Origin: Sthenelais limicola | Lineage: Eukaryota > Annelida > Polychaeta > Phyllodocida > Sigalionidae | Direction: 5' to 3' | Length of the DNA: 64,000 bases | NCBI GenBank assembly: GCA_942159475.1 | Contig: OW804098.1 | Location: 5,804,383-5,868,382 of the forward strand | Part shown: in pieces, positions 46,848-58,374 of the stretch | Position numbering within the stretch: position 1 is the stretch's first letter | How the letters are laid out: each line of letters begins with the position of its first letter | Notes under the pieces: generated by a model | The model's database searches: none | The model's input: only the letters and a program-made list of their open reading frames with translations | Told to the model about the DNA's origin: nothing | Translations under genes and position numbers: made by a program

Positions 46848-48156
46848 TTATTTTATTAAATGAATGTGTATGATTGCTATCGTGTGGGTTTTGGCCTCTT
46901 CTGGCATGAGTGTTTGCACTATATCTGGTGCCCTCGCTGCTATGTAGTTCAGGTCCTTTTCTCTCTTGGCTGGCAGGTGGCATGTAGTGGATTCCTTTTC
47001 TGTTGTGGCTTTTATCTTGGTGTCCAGTTCTCTGATGTAGATGGCTATTGTCACATAGAAGTCAGGTATCATACTGGTTCCGTTAGACTCCTTGGCGCAG
47101 ATTGCCACCCATGTGAGGTCTTTTCTCATGAACAGGGTCATTGGTATGGTGTCCTTCTTACTGTGTTCCTGCAGTGCGTCTAACAGCCTTTGTACGAACA
47201 CCCTGGCTGGTGGGACACATTTCGAGATATGTAGCACTTTTCCTATTACTGATTGTAATTTCTTCTTCTTGGTACTTTTTGCCTTTTTGTATTGTATCAC
47301 CTCCTGTCTCAAGTCGTTCAGTTTGTCTTCTGGCATAGTTAACGTCATGTTTTTTGCGTCAATGATTACGCCCAGCCATTTTACTGTGTTTGACAGCAGT
47401 TGAGTCTTGTCTGCCGCTGTTGGGAGGTCCAGTTCTTCTAGCAATAGGGTTGTGTTGATGTAACTTTCTCGTGCACTTTTCTCTCTGTCCGCCCAGCTCA
47501 CAATATCGTCCAGGTACATTAGGGCATTGTGTCCATTCTTCTGTACGATGTCCATTATAGTCGTTGCGGTCCTTTGCATGTGCATGCTACTCTGTTTTGA
47601 GCCAAATGGCATACTGATATCCAAGTAATACCGTTGTCACCATTTCAGTGTCAGGAGTGGCCAGTCTCCTGGACAGGATCGGAAGTTTTTGTAGGCGCGT
47701 TGTAAGTCCAACGTATAGAGGAATTTACTTTGGGAGTGAGTGTTGGCGTGTGTGACTCATCACTAGATTCTGTTTGATGAAAGAATTGACAGACAGCTCC
47801 TGTGGAAATGATAGGTCTAGGATTATCCTACGCTTTTCTGAGTTGTTCTTTGGGCGTGTCATCATAGGACTGACGTGGATCCATTCCAGGAATGGATGGT
47901 CTGTATATGGTCTGTGTACTGCGTTGTTGTCTATTTCACATTGGATATAGTCATCGATGTGGTTGGGGTATTCATTTGCTGATGAATGGTTGTCCTGGTC
48001 ACTTGTGTCTGTGACCGGCCCCATGTATCCCATTGGGAATCCGTATTTTACACAGACCAGCTCATGTTCGCTGATCACGCGCGTTAGGTAGTGTTCCCAG
48101 TTTGTCAAGTTCAATTTGCTTGGTACAATCATTTGTGCCCCCATTACATTTGGCAA
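46848..48156 (-). pseudogene. DIRS-like reverse transcriptase/RNase H region, frameshifted
   Basis: Down the minus strand, 48156-47770 holds the RT fingers ('MMTRPKNNSEKRRIILDLSF', 'SVNSFIKQN'). 47720-47625, across a frame break and a stop, holds motif A ('LYTLDLQRAYKNF'). 47624-46848 holds 'ISMPFGSKQSSMHMQRT' (motif B), 'ALMYLDDIVSW' (motif C, Y-L-D-D), 'TVKWLGVIIDAKNMTL' and 'KKLQSVIGKVLHISKCVPP', then the start of the RNase H region. Y-L-D-D with the P-F-G-x-x-x-S motif is the DIRS/Ngaro-type RT pattern. It is a different family from the DIRS-like copy at 18.5-20.1 kb. The recombinase is absent. Confidence 0.75.
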
Positions 48157-48406
48157 CCCTGTTTGTCGTACCTGTTCATATATTTATGCCAGATCCTGTT
48201 GCATGACTGTGTCGTTTACATGTGGCCATGCCGTGGCTCTGTATGTTGCGAGATTGTATGGCGATGGAGCATAGTTGTCTGGTACTTTTCCGGGTTTTAT
48301 CTGGCATATGGTCCTCATATAACTAAACTGGCTCAGATGACGCAGTGGGAATAGAGGACCATTGGGCTATTACTCTAGGCTTGCTGGGGGTTGCTGTCAA
48401 AGAAAG

Positions 48407-48492
48407 GTGGTGGGAGATTCGAGAATCACCGTGAACGGCCCTCTGTTAAGGGTCCTCTGTAGGCGATTGCTCTGCCACTGAGCTACGTCCCA
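48407..48492 (-). other. tRNA-derived sequence (degenerate)
   Basis: The minus strand begins 'gggacgtagctcagtggcag', a perfect internal A box with tRNA-like D arm. The following anticodon arm does not fold, and the B-box region (gattctcgaatc) carries an insertion. It is best read as a tRNA pseudogene or the head of a SINE, not a functional tRNA. Confidence 0.45.
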
Positions 48493-49559
48493 TGAACGAA
48501 TATCCTAGGCTTGATTCTCCTACAATTGTAAGAAGTGACCCGTTCTGGCCAGAGCATGTTTATGCTCGGACAAGTTGCGCATAGGCCTAGTAGATAAATG
48601 AAACGCCCGTCATGTTTCTCTTGATTGGAATACTATAGGGTTGTATGCAGTTTGCCAGCATTATTTAGTGAATTACCGGAGGTATGTAAGACCTGGTGTG
48701 TGTATAAGGAAAAATATCCTAGCTATGTGTTGCGGGACATTTTGTTTTGTGTTATATACTGAGGACGTCTTGATTCGGACATGTGGTGGATTTTTAAGCT
48801 CATTTGGCTACCCTGCATTGCTTAAAGATACTATTGAAGGATTAATTCATTCTGTTTTGGGTTTATTGTGGCTGGGCTGAAACTGAGGTAAAGGCTAGGT
48901 TTCAAGTAGTCAGACATTCCCTTGCCATGTGTACATGCGGTGGCACACATACCCTCTTTACCATTGCTAGGCAACCAAAATCGGTGGTGGTCCTGACCTG
49001 TTGGGTCCCTCCTTGGACCTTAAAATGTGGTGGGGTGAGTGGTGAGCTGCACCCTATGCCCTGTCCCTCTGCAAACCTGAATGTTCCTCGCTCCCCCTCT
49101 CCTACGTATATAGTTTAACACTAGGGACACTAGGCACTTTCCCCTCGGAAACTTAGGAACTACTACTGCTACTGCCACCCTTGGCCCTTACTCTGGGAAT
49201 GCCTCGGACATGTACCCCTGGTCCCCCGACAGCAGTGACAGACTCTGGGAGTCCTGTGCATTACCAACATTTTTTTGGTCTGTGAGGGTCCTTCAAATAA
49301 GAAACAAAAAATACCACAAATATAGACTTTATAATTATAGAGAGATATGTTTTATTCATCAAAAAAGAGTTCTACCGTGATAAATAGGTTCACGGATTCT
49401 GGAAACCTCCCAGATCTTTCAGCAGCTCCCTTTGATAGAGGCTAATTTTCTAGTGAGAAGAACTAACACATAATTAGGTAAAAACGAATATAAGAATAAG
49501 GGAGATAATCACAATAATTACAGCAGTAATTCTATTAAATACAAATGCACGACAAACAC
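48493..49559. other. Non-coding stretch
   Basis: No gene supported; the short frames at 48641-48880 and 48927-49118 have no recognisable content. Confidence 0.4.
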
Positions 49560-49965
49560 TCTGCTTGACTCTCTTCCCCCCTCTTCTTTCCCTCCCCCTC
49601 CCCCTATCCTATTCCTACACCCTCTTCTTCACTCTCCCACTCCTGCATGTAGTTAGGTCCCCCTGGACGTAGGTTGTGGGAAATGACGTAGTATCTCACA
49701 GGGGCTTTCCCAGGCTATAGATAGAGTGTAGGGATCGCAATTAATTTAAAAAAGGCTTCAAAATTACATTTTCACCCCAGATACCTTCACAAATCACATA
49801 TAATCCTCCAGAGAGGGTGGACAGAACTCTACAGATGAATAAGATGGTTTGTAATACGACCAATTCCGAGAACATGTGAGACAAGAAACCCCTCTTTTCC
49901 TTATATGGATTTCTACCTCTTTTTGTAGAAATCGCTCTACCCATATATTATATGATGTTATCATT
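49560..49965 (+). repeat. Dispersed repeat with C/T-rich head, copy 1 (copy 2 at 53105-53520)
   Basis: A pyrimidine-rich head is followed by shared blocks 'gttgtgggaaatgacgtagt', 'tctcacagggg', 'agtgtagggatcgcaatt' and 'caaattccgagaacat'-type sequence. The same order occurs at 53105-53520, and a partial copy lies at 52850-52947. No coding capacity; possibly the terminal region of a retroelement. Confidence 0.8.
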
Positions 49966-50080
49966 GCACTTATACTCTTACTTGACAGCAAAATAATGCC
50001 CCCGCTTATTATACATTTGTAGTGAATATGAGGTTCAACGCCAGTCTAGTCTGACTTGTTGTTTTAACTGTATATAACTG

Positions 50081-50112
50081 ACCTGATGAAGCCCAAATCA
50101 TAGGGCGAAAGC
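50081..50112 (+). ncRNA. Hammerhead-ribozyme-like core motif
   Basis: CTGATGA (50083-50089) and GAAA (50107-50110) flank a 4-bp GCCC/GGGC stem with an 8-nt loop, the layout of a hammerhead stem II between its two conserved core strands. One extra A lies between the first core strand and the stem. A convincing helix III and cleavage site are not visible, so activity is doubtful. Hammerheads are common in Penelope-like and other invertebrate retroelements. Confidence 0.3.
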
Positions 50113-50879
50113 TTGTGTAATAAACAACTAACAACCACAACATCTCGGGTTTATTCCTACCCCCGACAATAACCACTACCACACCTGCTTACACCAATAT
50201 ACCAGGATCATCCCCTTCCCCACTTACTTGTCATATAACTGGGTCAGCCTTCAAGGTCAAGGTTGTAGCAACACTCGCCCAACCTTTCAAGCCTTTCGGA
50301 TCTGTTCCATTCTCATGGTGAATGAAATGTCAAGGTTTACAGGTTGCCTATCAACTAATTGTCTACACCAGAATGTGTGCTATATTAACTATTGTTGATG
50401 TATTGCATATTTCCTGTATCACTTATTCATGTACAATGTGTATGTTGATTGTGTGCGTGTACATACTTGGTTATGTACTGACTACATGACTACTATGGAA
50501 TACCTTTCCGTCATTGTCTTGGTTAGTCCGTCTGACCTTGTACCTTGTGTGGAAGTACTGTGGGGGAAATAAAGCTACAGAAGGAGAGATTGTTGTCCAG
50601 TTTTACTTTCCCTTAGTTGAGAGGAATATCAAACCTGGGTTGTCTGCTAATAGCATGACGGTTATCACGGGCCGGATAACTACTGTCACCATTTACTGAT
50701 ATTTGCCTGTTGAAGAGACATACAGCCTCAGATTGGTCCGGTTATCACCGAGGTTCACTACACATTAATCATGTGTCAGTCATTGCCGTAACACCCTAGT
50801 CAACAAAACAACACTTAAACGACAGGAAATGTCAGGAAAAATTCTAGAATGTTTTTCAGCTTTTGCATCTAGTAAAGGC

Positions 50880-52530
50880 TTCCACCTCATTGGTTGGAAC
50901 GTGAGAAGTCTACCCTAAAATTATAATAACTTGCAACATTGTATTGATCAAAAAAAGGTTGAACGTTATCTGCCTCCCAGAAACGTGGCTGCAGACCAAT
51001 ACACGTGTCAACATGTACAAGGTGGATAGACATGATCGACCAGGTAAGAAGAGAAGGGGTGGCCTCTGAATATATGTACATAAGGATCACAAGGTTGATT
51101 CAGACACCTATGATTATCTTTCAACTATGAATTCAGATATTGAAACTCAGATTGTAATAGTAAAAAAAGACCATATGAAATCATATATTCTTGTGAACAC
51201 CTACAGGCCTCCAGGAGGCCAAGTGAATGTCTGCAACAATTATCACTGGGGACTTAAACATTGACTTGCTGAACACAAGACCAACACTCTATCTTTGAAG
51301 AATACAACCTGACACAGTATATCAGTGTACCAACCCAAAGCACTTTATCCTCCAATTCTTTATTGGACCATCCAAACTATTATTTGTTGTGTACAACATT
51401 GAATGCTGTACACAAACCCTTTTAAGTGTTTGTACTCACTGTATATACAGGGCTCTCACTTTTAGGATTGCTTATATAGATCTCCAGTGAGGTTACCTGG
51501 TGGCTTTTCCTAAAGAGGAGAGGAGAGTGAGTGGGAGAGAGGGAGGAAGGGGGGGGGGCAAGGAAAATGGAAGATGTTGCAGAAGAGAGAGGTTTGAGAG
51601 GAGGAGAGACAGGTCAGTGCAGTGAGAGAGGGAGGAGAGAGAGAGGAGAGAGACAGGGAGGAGAGAGACAGGGAAAACAGACCGAGGGAGAGTGTGGCCA
51701 GCACTGAAGAAACAGAGGACAGAAATGTGACAATCAGGGTAGGGACAAAGGTGAGACAGAGGACAGGCAGATCCAGTGGGGGTGATCGTTTGCACAGACA
51801 AAAGGAGCACATTTTGAGCCACATTCTTTTTTTCTTTTTTTTCTTGCACCGCCCCTGGAAACTACATTTTATAATTCCTACCTGTCATACACGGGGGGCT
51901 TCTAGTATATATATAAATTTGGAAATTGTCATGTCGTCTGAAACTATTTAAATGCAGACAAATGCAGTGTGATTAACTTAGCAATTACTCCTAGGTATAA
52001 GAACGACTGTGTCTCCTCCTTGAAACTTGGAACATCCAATTTTATGAAAGTTGCCGAATACAAATACTTAGGTTTTCTCTTGCAAACCTCACTTAAAAAA
52101 ACCTAATCAAAAAGGTTTCACTTAAAATTAGATTACTTTACAGAGCAAAAAATTCACTAACCAGAAAAGCACGTCAGGACCTTTACAAGATGGCAATTTT
52201 ACCTCACTTGGATTACTGCGACTTTATCTATGATTCAGGACCTAAGTATCTACTACAAAAATTGCAAACACTACAGAATTCGGCATTGCGTATTATCTTT
52301 GACAAAAATAAACTTAGAAATGAACATAATCTTTTAAACATTCTATCTATCAGCAATAGGAGAGAAAGACACATCATTGAAATTGCTCACCACTTCAAAT
52401 CAGGATAACTTAGACAACAGAAAACTCATAACTAGAAGTCATGCAAGAGGTCACAGAAATCTAAAGACTATGGCCCCAAAAACTAAAAGAAAATAAAAAT
52501 TCTGTTATATACAAATGTCAAATTGGGTGG
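50880..52530 (+). pseudogene. Decayed LINE: endonuclease and RT thumb, catalytic core lost
   Basis: 50890-51370 carries endonuclease motifs in broken frames ('VGWNVRSLP', 'ETWLQTNTRV', 'VNTYRPPGG', 'GDLNIDLLN' across a shift). A purine-rich tract and unrelated sequence occupy 51420-51930. At 51940-52520 the RT end resumes ('AEYKYLGFLLQTSL', 'MAILPHLDYCDFIYDSG', 'LQTLQNSALRIIF'). RT motifs A-C are deleted or replaced. Confidence 0.7.
51510..51730 (+). repeat. Polypurine tract (GAGAGG-rich)
   Basis: About 200 bp, mostly G and A, with GAGAGAGG and GGAGAGAGACAGG repeats. It sits where the LINE core should be. The long open frames on the minus strand here are low-complexity artefacts. Confidence 0.8.
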
Positions 52531-52599
52531 AACAAGCTCAAGACCAAGCGCACAAAATTGAGGACAGGTTCCCTTTTATTAAGTACTAGCAAAGTACCC

Positions 52600-53240
52600 G
52601 TCCTCTGGACGGTCACCCTCTCTCCCGACACTTCCCCCTCTCCCTTGTTTCCCTCCCCCTCTTCTCTGTCTTTCATACCTGTTTTTCTCTTCCAACCCCA
52701 TCTCTGATTCCCCCTCTCCCTCCTCTCTTCCTCCTGCTCCCCCTCCCCTCTCCCTTCCCCTACATCCTCTCTCCCGCCTCTTACCTCTCTTCTTGGATGG
52801 TCACCCTCTCTACCCACACTTCCCCTAATACCCCCACCCACTCCCTCCCCTCTTCTTCATTCTCCCACTCCTCTGCATATAGTTAGGGTCCCCCTGAACG
52901 GTTGTGGGAAATGATGTAATGTCTCACAGGGGCTTTCCCCCCCTTTCCCTCCCCTCTTCCTCATGCTCCCCCTACCCTCCCTTCCTACATTCTCTCTCTT
53001 GCCTCTTTCCCCCTCTTCTTGGACCCTCTCTCCCCAACACTTCCCCCTCTTCCTCGTTTTCCTCCCCCTCCTCTCTGTCTTTCATACCTGTTAATCTCTC
53101 CCAACCCCATCTCCAACCCCCCCCTCCCTTTTCTTAACTCTCCCCCTCCTACACGTCCCTCTCCATCCCCTCCCTCACTCCAATACCCCCATCCACTCCC
53201 TCCCATCTTCTTCACTCTCCCACTCCTCTGCATGTAGTTA
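52600..53240 (+). repeat. C/T-rich low-complexity array
   Basis: Repeating blocks of 'ctccccctcttctctgtctttcatacctg' type occur at about 52645 and 53055, with long pyrimidine runs. A 'gtcctctggac' hairpin lies at its start near 52598. The block repeats include part of the repeat family at 49560. Confidence 0.75.
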
Positions 53241-53520
53241 GGATCCCCCTGAAAGGTTGTGGGAAATGACGTAGTGTCTCACAGGGGTTTTCCCAGGCTA
53301 TAAATAGAGTGTAGAGATCGCAATTTAAAACAGGCTTCAAAATCACCCCAAATTTCCACCCCAAATACCCTGACATCCAGAGAGGGGGGATTGACATCTA
53401 CAGATGAGTAAAGTAGTTTGTATTCAACAAATTCCGAGAACATTCCGGACAAAGAAAACCTTCTTTCTACCATTTCTTTTCTACCTCCTTTCCTAGAAAT
53501 CGCTCTAGCTTTATATTATA
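53105..53520 (+). repeat. Dispersed repeat with C/T-rich head, copy 2
   Basis: Partner of 49560-49965 (same strand), with deletions in the middle part. Confidence 0.8.
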
Positions 53521-53639
53521 TGGATGTTAAGAAAAGCAATGATTCAACATGATGTAGTTTGAGGAGACGACATCCAGATTGTAATTCAGCTTATTTCTCA
53601 TTTTGCATTAATATTTCATAATTGTATCAGTTGTTATCA

Positions 53640-54530
53640 ACTTTAGAACATACAATTTTCATGATTAACCTGTTGGTCGAAATATTTTTATGGCAAATAA
53701 AGAATTATCTTATCTTATCTTAAAACAGCTCTTCAGACGACTACTCAACATTTATAATAATACAAAAAGTAGGAATAAGTATAAAACTAATTCCTTCAAA
53801 GCTAGAAACACTAAGAACTTAGATTAGACGATTTTGAATGAAATTCTGGTGAACCTGGACTGGGCTGCCTTCTATCTATGCAATGACCCAAACATCTGTT
53901 AAGCGAGATACCACACTTCCTGGATAGAATGTGCCCAATCCAGAATTTATAGTTAGAGTTAGAAAAAAAACAGATTGCATCACAACATGAATGAGAGAGA
54001 CAAAAAATTGGACAAAAAGACAAAAAGGAAAGCAAAAAAACTATCAGATAAAGAACTATTAATAGAAGCTAAGCAACTTAGAAATAAGATTAATACACTG
54101 ACCAAAAACAAAAAAGCTGTCCTTCTTAGACAAGAAATAAACATGAACAGATATAATCCTAGGGCCTTATGGAAGACAATAACTACAGTCATCAGCCCAG
54201 AGAAATTGAACACTGCCACCAAAATATGTATATCAAACCCAAATGGTGTAAAAGCAAATTGGAGTCAAATACCAAATACATTCAATGAATATGTTTTAGG
54301 CGTTGGCCCCTCCCTGGCTAGAAATATTCCAGGCCCAGTGGAAGACACTATCAAATCAATGCAGGGAATCCAGGAGAAAACGGTAATCAAGATGGTAATA
54401 CACATTTTAGATTTAAGCCGGTTTCTCCTGAAGACCTATTGAAAATAATTTCAAAATAAAACAAACATAAGAAATCTGGCCTGGAAAATATCCCAAGCAA
54501 GAAGTATTGAAACCCTGTCTTGGGGCACTG
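53640..54530 (+). pseudogene. LINE 3' terminus followed by a second LINE's EN-RT linker
   Basis: At 53690-53726 a short 'ggcaaataaagaa' end with ATCTT repeats is a typical LINE terminus. Directly after it, 53825-54442 reads as the stretch between endonuclease and RT of another LINE: 'DWAAFYLCNDPN', a basic coiled segment (53975-54140), 'LWKTITTVISPEKL', and 'IPNTFNEYVLGVGPSLA'. A shifted frame then reads 'KSGLENIPSKK' up to ~54510, the usual RT entry motif. It is truncated there. Confidence 0.7.
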
Positions 54531-54533
54531 TAT

Positions 54534-54838
54534 ATCAGTATATCAACTTACTAAATATTGTCTGTATTAGCATTTTTCATATTCCAATAGATTCTCCATG
54601 CCTTAAAACATAGAAAAAGTCTATTCACACTTGGTTACATGTTTATTCTACCCCAAGTTATGGAGTTTCAAAGTTTTAGTGGTGCCCATTTTTGTTTTCA
54701 GCTGTCATAGGTTTTCCTACGGGAGTTGAGTTTAAATGTTTTGAAATGTGTTAGTAGACAACTTTACTAACATATTAGAGAAGAAACTTTTTGGTCAGAT
54801 TAGCCTTTTTTCTCATAATATTCCCTGACTAAGAGGGT
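54534..54838 (+). repeat. Dispersed ~305-bp repeat, copy 2
   Basis: Partner of 2858-3166, same strand, with numerous substitutions and without the open frame of copy 1. It again adjoins LINE sequence. Confidence 0.7.
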
Positions 54839-54935
54839 GGCCAGGTATGTGGACCAGCAAAAGGGCTTTTTAGTTTTACATACAAGGCAGTGAAGTTCAA
54901 TAAGATGAGGTAGGATGAATATGATAATTCTAGAT

Positions 54936-55095
54936 GTGCTGTTCCTCTATTCTCTATACTCTGTATACCCCGCTTCTTTTCTCTAAACGTCAGATACACT
55001 GCACCTCTTTTCTCTATACTCTGTATACCCAGCTTCTCTTCTCTAAACGTCATATACTCTGCACCTCTTTTCTCTGTACTCCATATACACATCTT
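54936..55095 (+). repeat. 60-bp tandem repeat, ~2.6 copies
   Basis: 'tctctatactctgtatacc' recurs at 54951 and 55011, and in altered form at 55071, an exact 60-bp period. Intervening 'ttctctaaacgtca' blocks are also repeated. Confidence 0.85.
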
Positions 55096-56333
55096 TTTAA
55101 ATACTCCTTGGTACTACTGCAAGGGTTTATGGACCACTGGATGACGCACCTAATTTGAGTCCCAGCCAATCATGGTTCCAACTAGATGAGATTCCAGCCA
55201 AGATTTCTCATACTGACATTGAAATATATATGCATGGAAATGTGTCAACACTAAACGTTTGAGACTGCGCTGGGTGTGTACAACGTACTAGATCATGTGA
55301 AGACATAGGTTTTCTTGATTTCATTGGTGATATTTCAAAAAGGTAATATATCTTCTCATTAATTTATTCATGCTACTTATTAATAGACAAAATGTTCAAT
55401 TGATAGAAATACAAAACTAAGCACATAATTACGGGGACAATGAGTCCTAATTGAGAAATATATATTTGGTATTTGATTAATTTATTTTAATGTTTGTTTT
55501 GTACTATTTTATATTTGGCTTCATTCCTTAAGCTATAATTCAGTCATAAATGTTTGGACATATGCTCTCTTTTGGTGCATTGTTTGTCAAAACAAACTCA
55601 GTAGATTTGATAATAGCAATGAATGAAAGACTGTTTTGTCACATTACACATGAGTTAATCATGTCTTTAGCATTCTAAACACTACAGTATTAAGCTTGTA
55701 TTAAGCTTGACATGATCAAAACAGATTGCTGGACTATTCATTCATTCAATTATATTAATAATCAATGCTAAATTCCAACACATATATGTGTACATATTCC
55801 ATTATATCTTTATCTTTCATTCTCTCCAGGCCCCAAAAATTGCACATCAAAATTGACCATGATCTTTATAAATCCATCAAAACCACAAAATATATATTTA
55901 AATGCAATACAAATATCTTGTTTCTTCAAAGATGATTCTTTGGATGAACACTGCTTCCTGAGAAAATTAAAAAGAAATCTTTAATTTTGTGAAAATAGTG
56001 CACAATAATATGTATTTTGTAGCATTATGCCATTTTGTAGCATTGCTTTGTTTTGTAGCATAACTCATCTATTTGAGTATTTTAGAGAAATATCTGTTTA
56101 TATAAAATATAAATATTTATATCTTCATCTGAAAATCTTGTTTGATTCATGGGCTTTAGATAGGGAAAATAGTTCTCATCAATTTATGTATTAACCAGAT
56201 CATTTATGTGATGTTTTGTAGCATTGCGCATAGTGTACATAGTTTTAAAAAGATTGTGATTAAACCTGGAAAAGTATCAAGATCTCCTTATGGTTTTACT
56301 CTTGATACTAATCTGGAGCTTTAGTGAAGCATT
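55096..56333. other. Very AT-rich non-coding stretch
   Basis: No gene or named repeat. The trio 'ttttgtagcat' repeats at about 56016-56055 and 56214. Confidence 0.4.
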
Positions 56334-56434
56334 ATAGCAAATGGCCCGATGGAGGGTTCAAACTGATCTCGACCCAGCAGAAAACGGGAACTCACCCCTT
56401 CGGGGTTCGTCCCGAACAGAGGGCCATTTGCTAT
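56334..56434. other. 101-bp hairpin with perfect 14-bp closing stem
   Basis: 'atagcaaatggccc' (56334-56347) is the exact reverse complement of 56421-56434. Inside is a nested stem-loop with a TTCG loop (about 56394-56404) and a 'gttcg'/'cgaac' stem. It could be a folded-back transposon end or a structured RNA. Confidence 0.55.
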
Positions 56435-56739
56435 TTATTACATACTCTATTTGGATGTTAAAAAATAAATTTAACTTGTTAAGCCTATAGTTTAGCTCGA
56501 GGAGGCTTCATTCACCGCAATTTGTAGGCTAGGTTACGCGGTCGGGACGACGTCATCTGGCCTACGCTGCACCAATCAAATTGCGTCTTTGGCCGAACGG
56601 CACACGTGAGCGGTTCATATCAACCGAACGGCACCCCCAAACGGCACCTTTCTAACTGCTCATGTGTGTAATAAGTGGTCAGTAGTGCCGTCTAGTAGGA
56701 AGTCTCCATTGGTTAGATGCCTGAGGGTGTGTCCATCCA

Positions 56740-57009
56740 TTGCGGAAAAATCCAGGTGATGGGCACAAATTCTGGCGAACATTAAATGAAATTCAAAATT
56801 GCTCAAGGAAAGAATTAAATAGCCTGAGAAGTAAGACTCAACAAGGAACTAAATCATCTGAACATCTAAATGATTTTTTTGGTAATGTAGGTCCTAAAAT
56901 TAAATCGCAAATAGTGGCTTGTCCTTGCAATATACAGCCAGAAACTGTTTTTGAAAATTTTTCTATTAACCATTTAGAAAGCAAGGAGGTACTAGACCTA
57001 ATACAGTAA
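56740..57009 (+). pseudogene. LINE EN-RT linker fragment
   Basis: 89 codons containing 'GDGHKFWRTLNEIQNCS' and 'LNDFFGNVGPKIKSQI', the stretch found between endonuclease and RT in CR1/Jockey-type LINEs. Truncated on both sides. The nominal start is not a real initiation codon. Confidence 0.65.
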
Positions 57010-58187
57010 ATAGAAATCTCAAAACCATTTCCTTTGGGGTTTTTTCTGTTTGGTTTAGTGGATGGCCAGTGCTCCGCCCCTCAAAGCACAAAAAAGGGAA
57101 ATCTTCTGCTCGCCATCTGGATGCACAGAAATAAATAGTCAAATTTTTAAAAGTGTAGTCAAAATTGTCAACATCACAGACTACTTGCTCCTCTCCCTGA
57201 ACCCATTAGGTGCTGAAAAATGAATAAATTGTAGAGTATTCATAACAAGGTTATGCATATAGCACTGAAGGCAGACCGCAATGAACCAACTGCCTCTTTA
57301 CATACACAGGGTAGGGTTATGACAATAATAATCACAATGAGATATTTAATTTTGAAACTATGTAAAGAGAAAAGCCTATCCCTATCCCATCAAGTAAATC
57401 AAAGAAGAATTACAAGAACGACCAAAGGAATTCAATTACACCGGTTCAGACCATTAACAGAGCAAGATAAAAATTCACTATCTAACCAATTGCCAAAACA
57501 TTTGAACATAATTACCTGCCCAGAAAAGAAATAAGACAATACAAATTTCCCCCCCTCCCCCCCCCAAAAAAAAGACAATACAAATTTAACTAGATCAATG
57601 AAGAAAGAATCAATACAGACCCAAAATGCAGACAACTGATTGAATTCCCAAAACAAAGTCCCTGTGCTGTCCATCTACCAACCCCTCCACAATATTTTTG
57701 AGATATAATTTCATTTGAGAGATAACATCAAGCAGATTCCAATGATTTATCTTATTAGAGTTTAGTACTCTCAAATTTATTCACAACAAGAAATTACAAT
57801 TCAGCGTGTATCAATACACAAGTTGTTTCAAGTTTTTGAGTCCCTACCAAAACCAGATCTTAAAAATTTACTCTTCTTCAAAAAAGCTTCCTCTTACTTT
57901 CTTCTACTCTTTTTCCTGAGGTTAAGAACATTTTTCAGATCAGTTATGATACCAGTCTTTTACCTGGAACACTAATAAACAAATCAATCTCCACAGGTTC
58001 AAGGACAGTAATTTAGCTTTTCTTGCAAATATACAGGCTGTGATTGGTTAAATTGTCTCGGAATATGTAATCATCAGAGCTCTGCTAGGTTTTTTCTGAA
58101 GCCTTTCTGTAATGCATCACATATAATTATGAGCTGGCAGATTGATTCAATTTGTGTTTGTCATTGACTCTTATTGTCTTCTTACAG
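57010..58187. other. Non-coding stretch upstream of the NXPE-like gene
   Basis: A C-rich then A-rich homopolymer run lies at 57550-57574. The stretch ends in a 3' splice acceptor (ttgtcttcttacag, AG at 58186-58187). I recognise no coding sequence. The first exon and promoter may lie upstream, perhaps in the GC-richer 56500-56720. Confidence 0.4.
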
Positions 58188-58374
58188 GTTTCTATAACAC
58201 AACCAGCCATAAGCACATCTTAGTGCCAGGACTTGGAGTTAGCTACCAATTTCACAATAGATCTACCTTACCTCATTAAATCTGAAATTGAATGAAATCC
58301 AAATATAAATAAATCTACAGACACCAATTTAAGGTTATATTAACTCTGTTCATCCAAAATAACTGACAGATTTC

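Noticed and set aside
46860..47403. Cys-rich plus-strand ORFs
   Set aside because: Shadows of the minus-strand DIRS-like RT; the reverse frames carry the conserved Y-L-D-D and P-F-G motifs.
51493..51951. Overlapping ORFs on both strands across the purine tract
   Set aside because: Open only because the repeat lacks stop codons; no protein motif.
52518..53237. Gly/Arg/Glu-rich and Ser/Pro-rich ORFs over the C/T array
   Set aside because: Low-complexity translations of a pyrimidine array on both strands.
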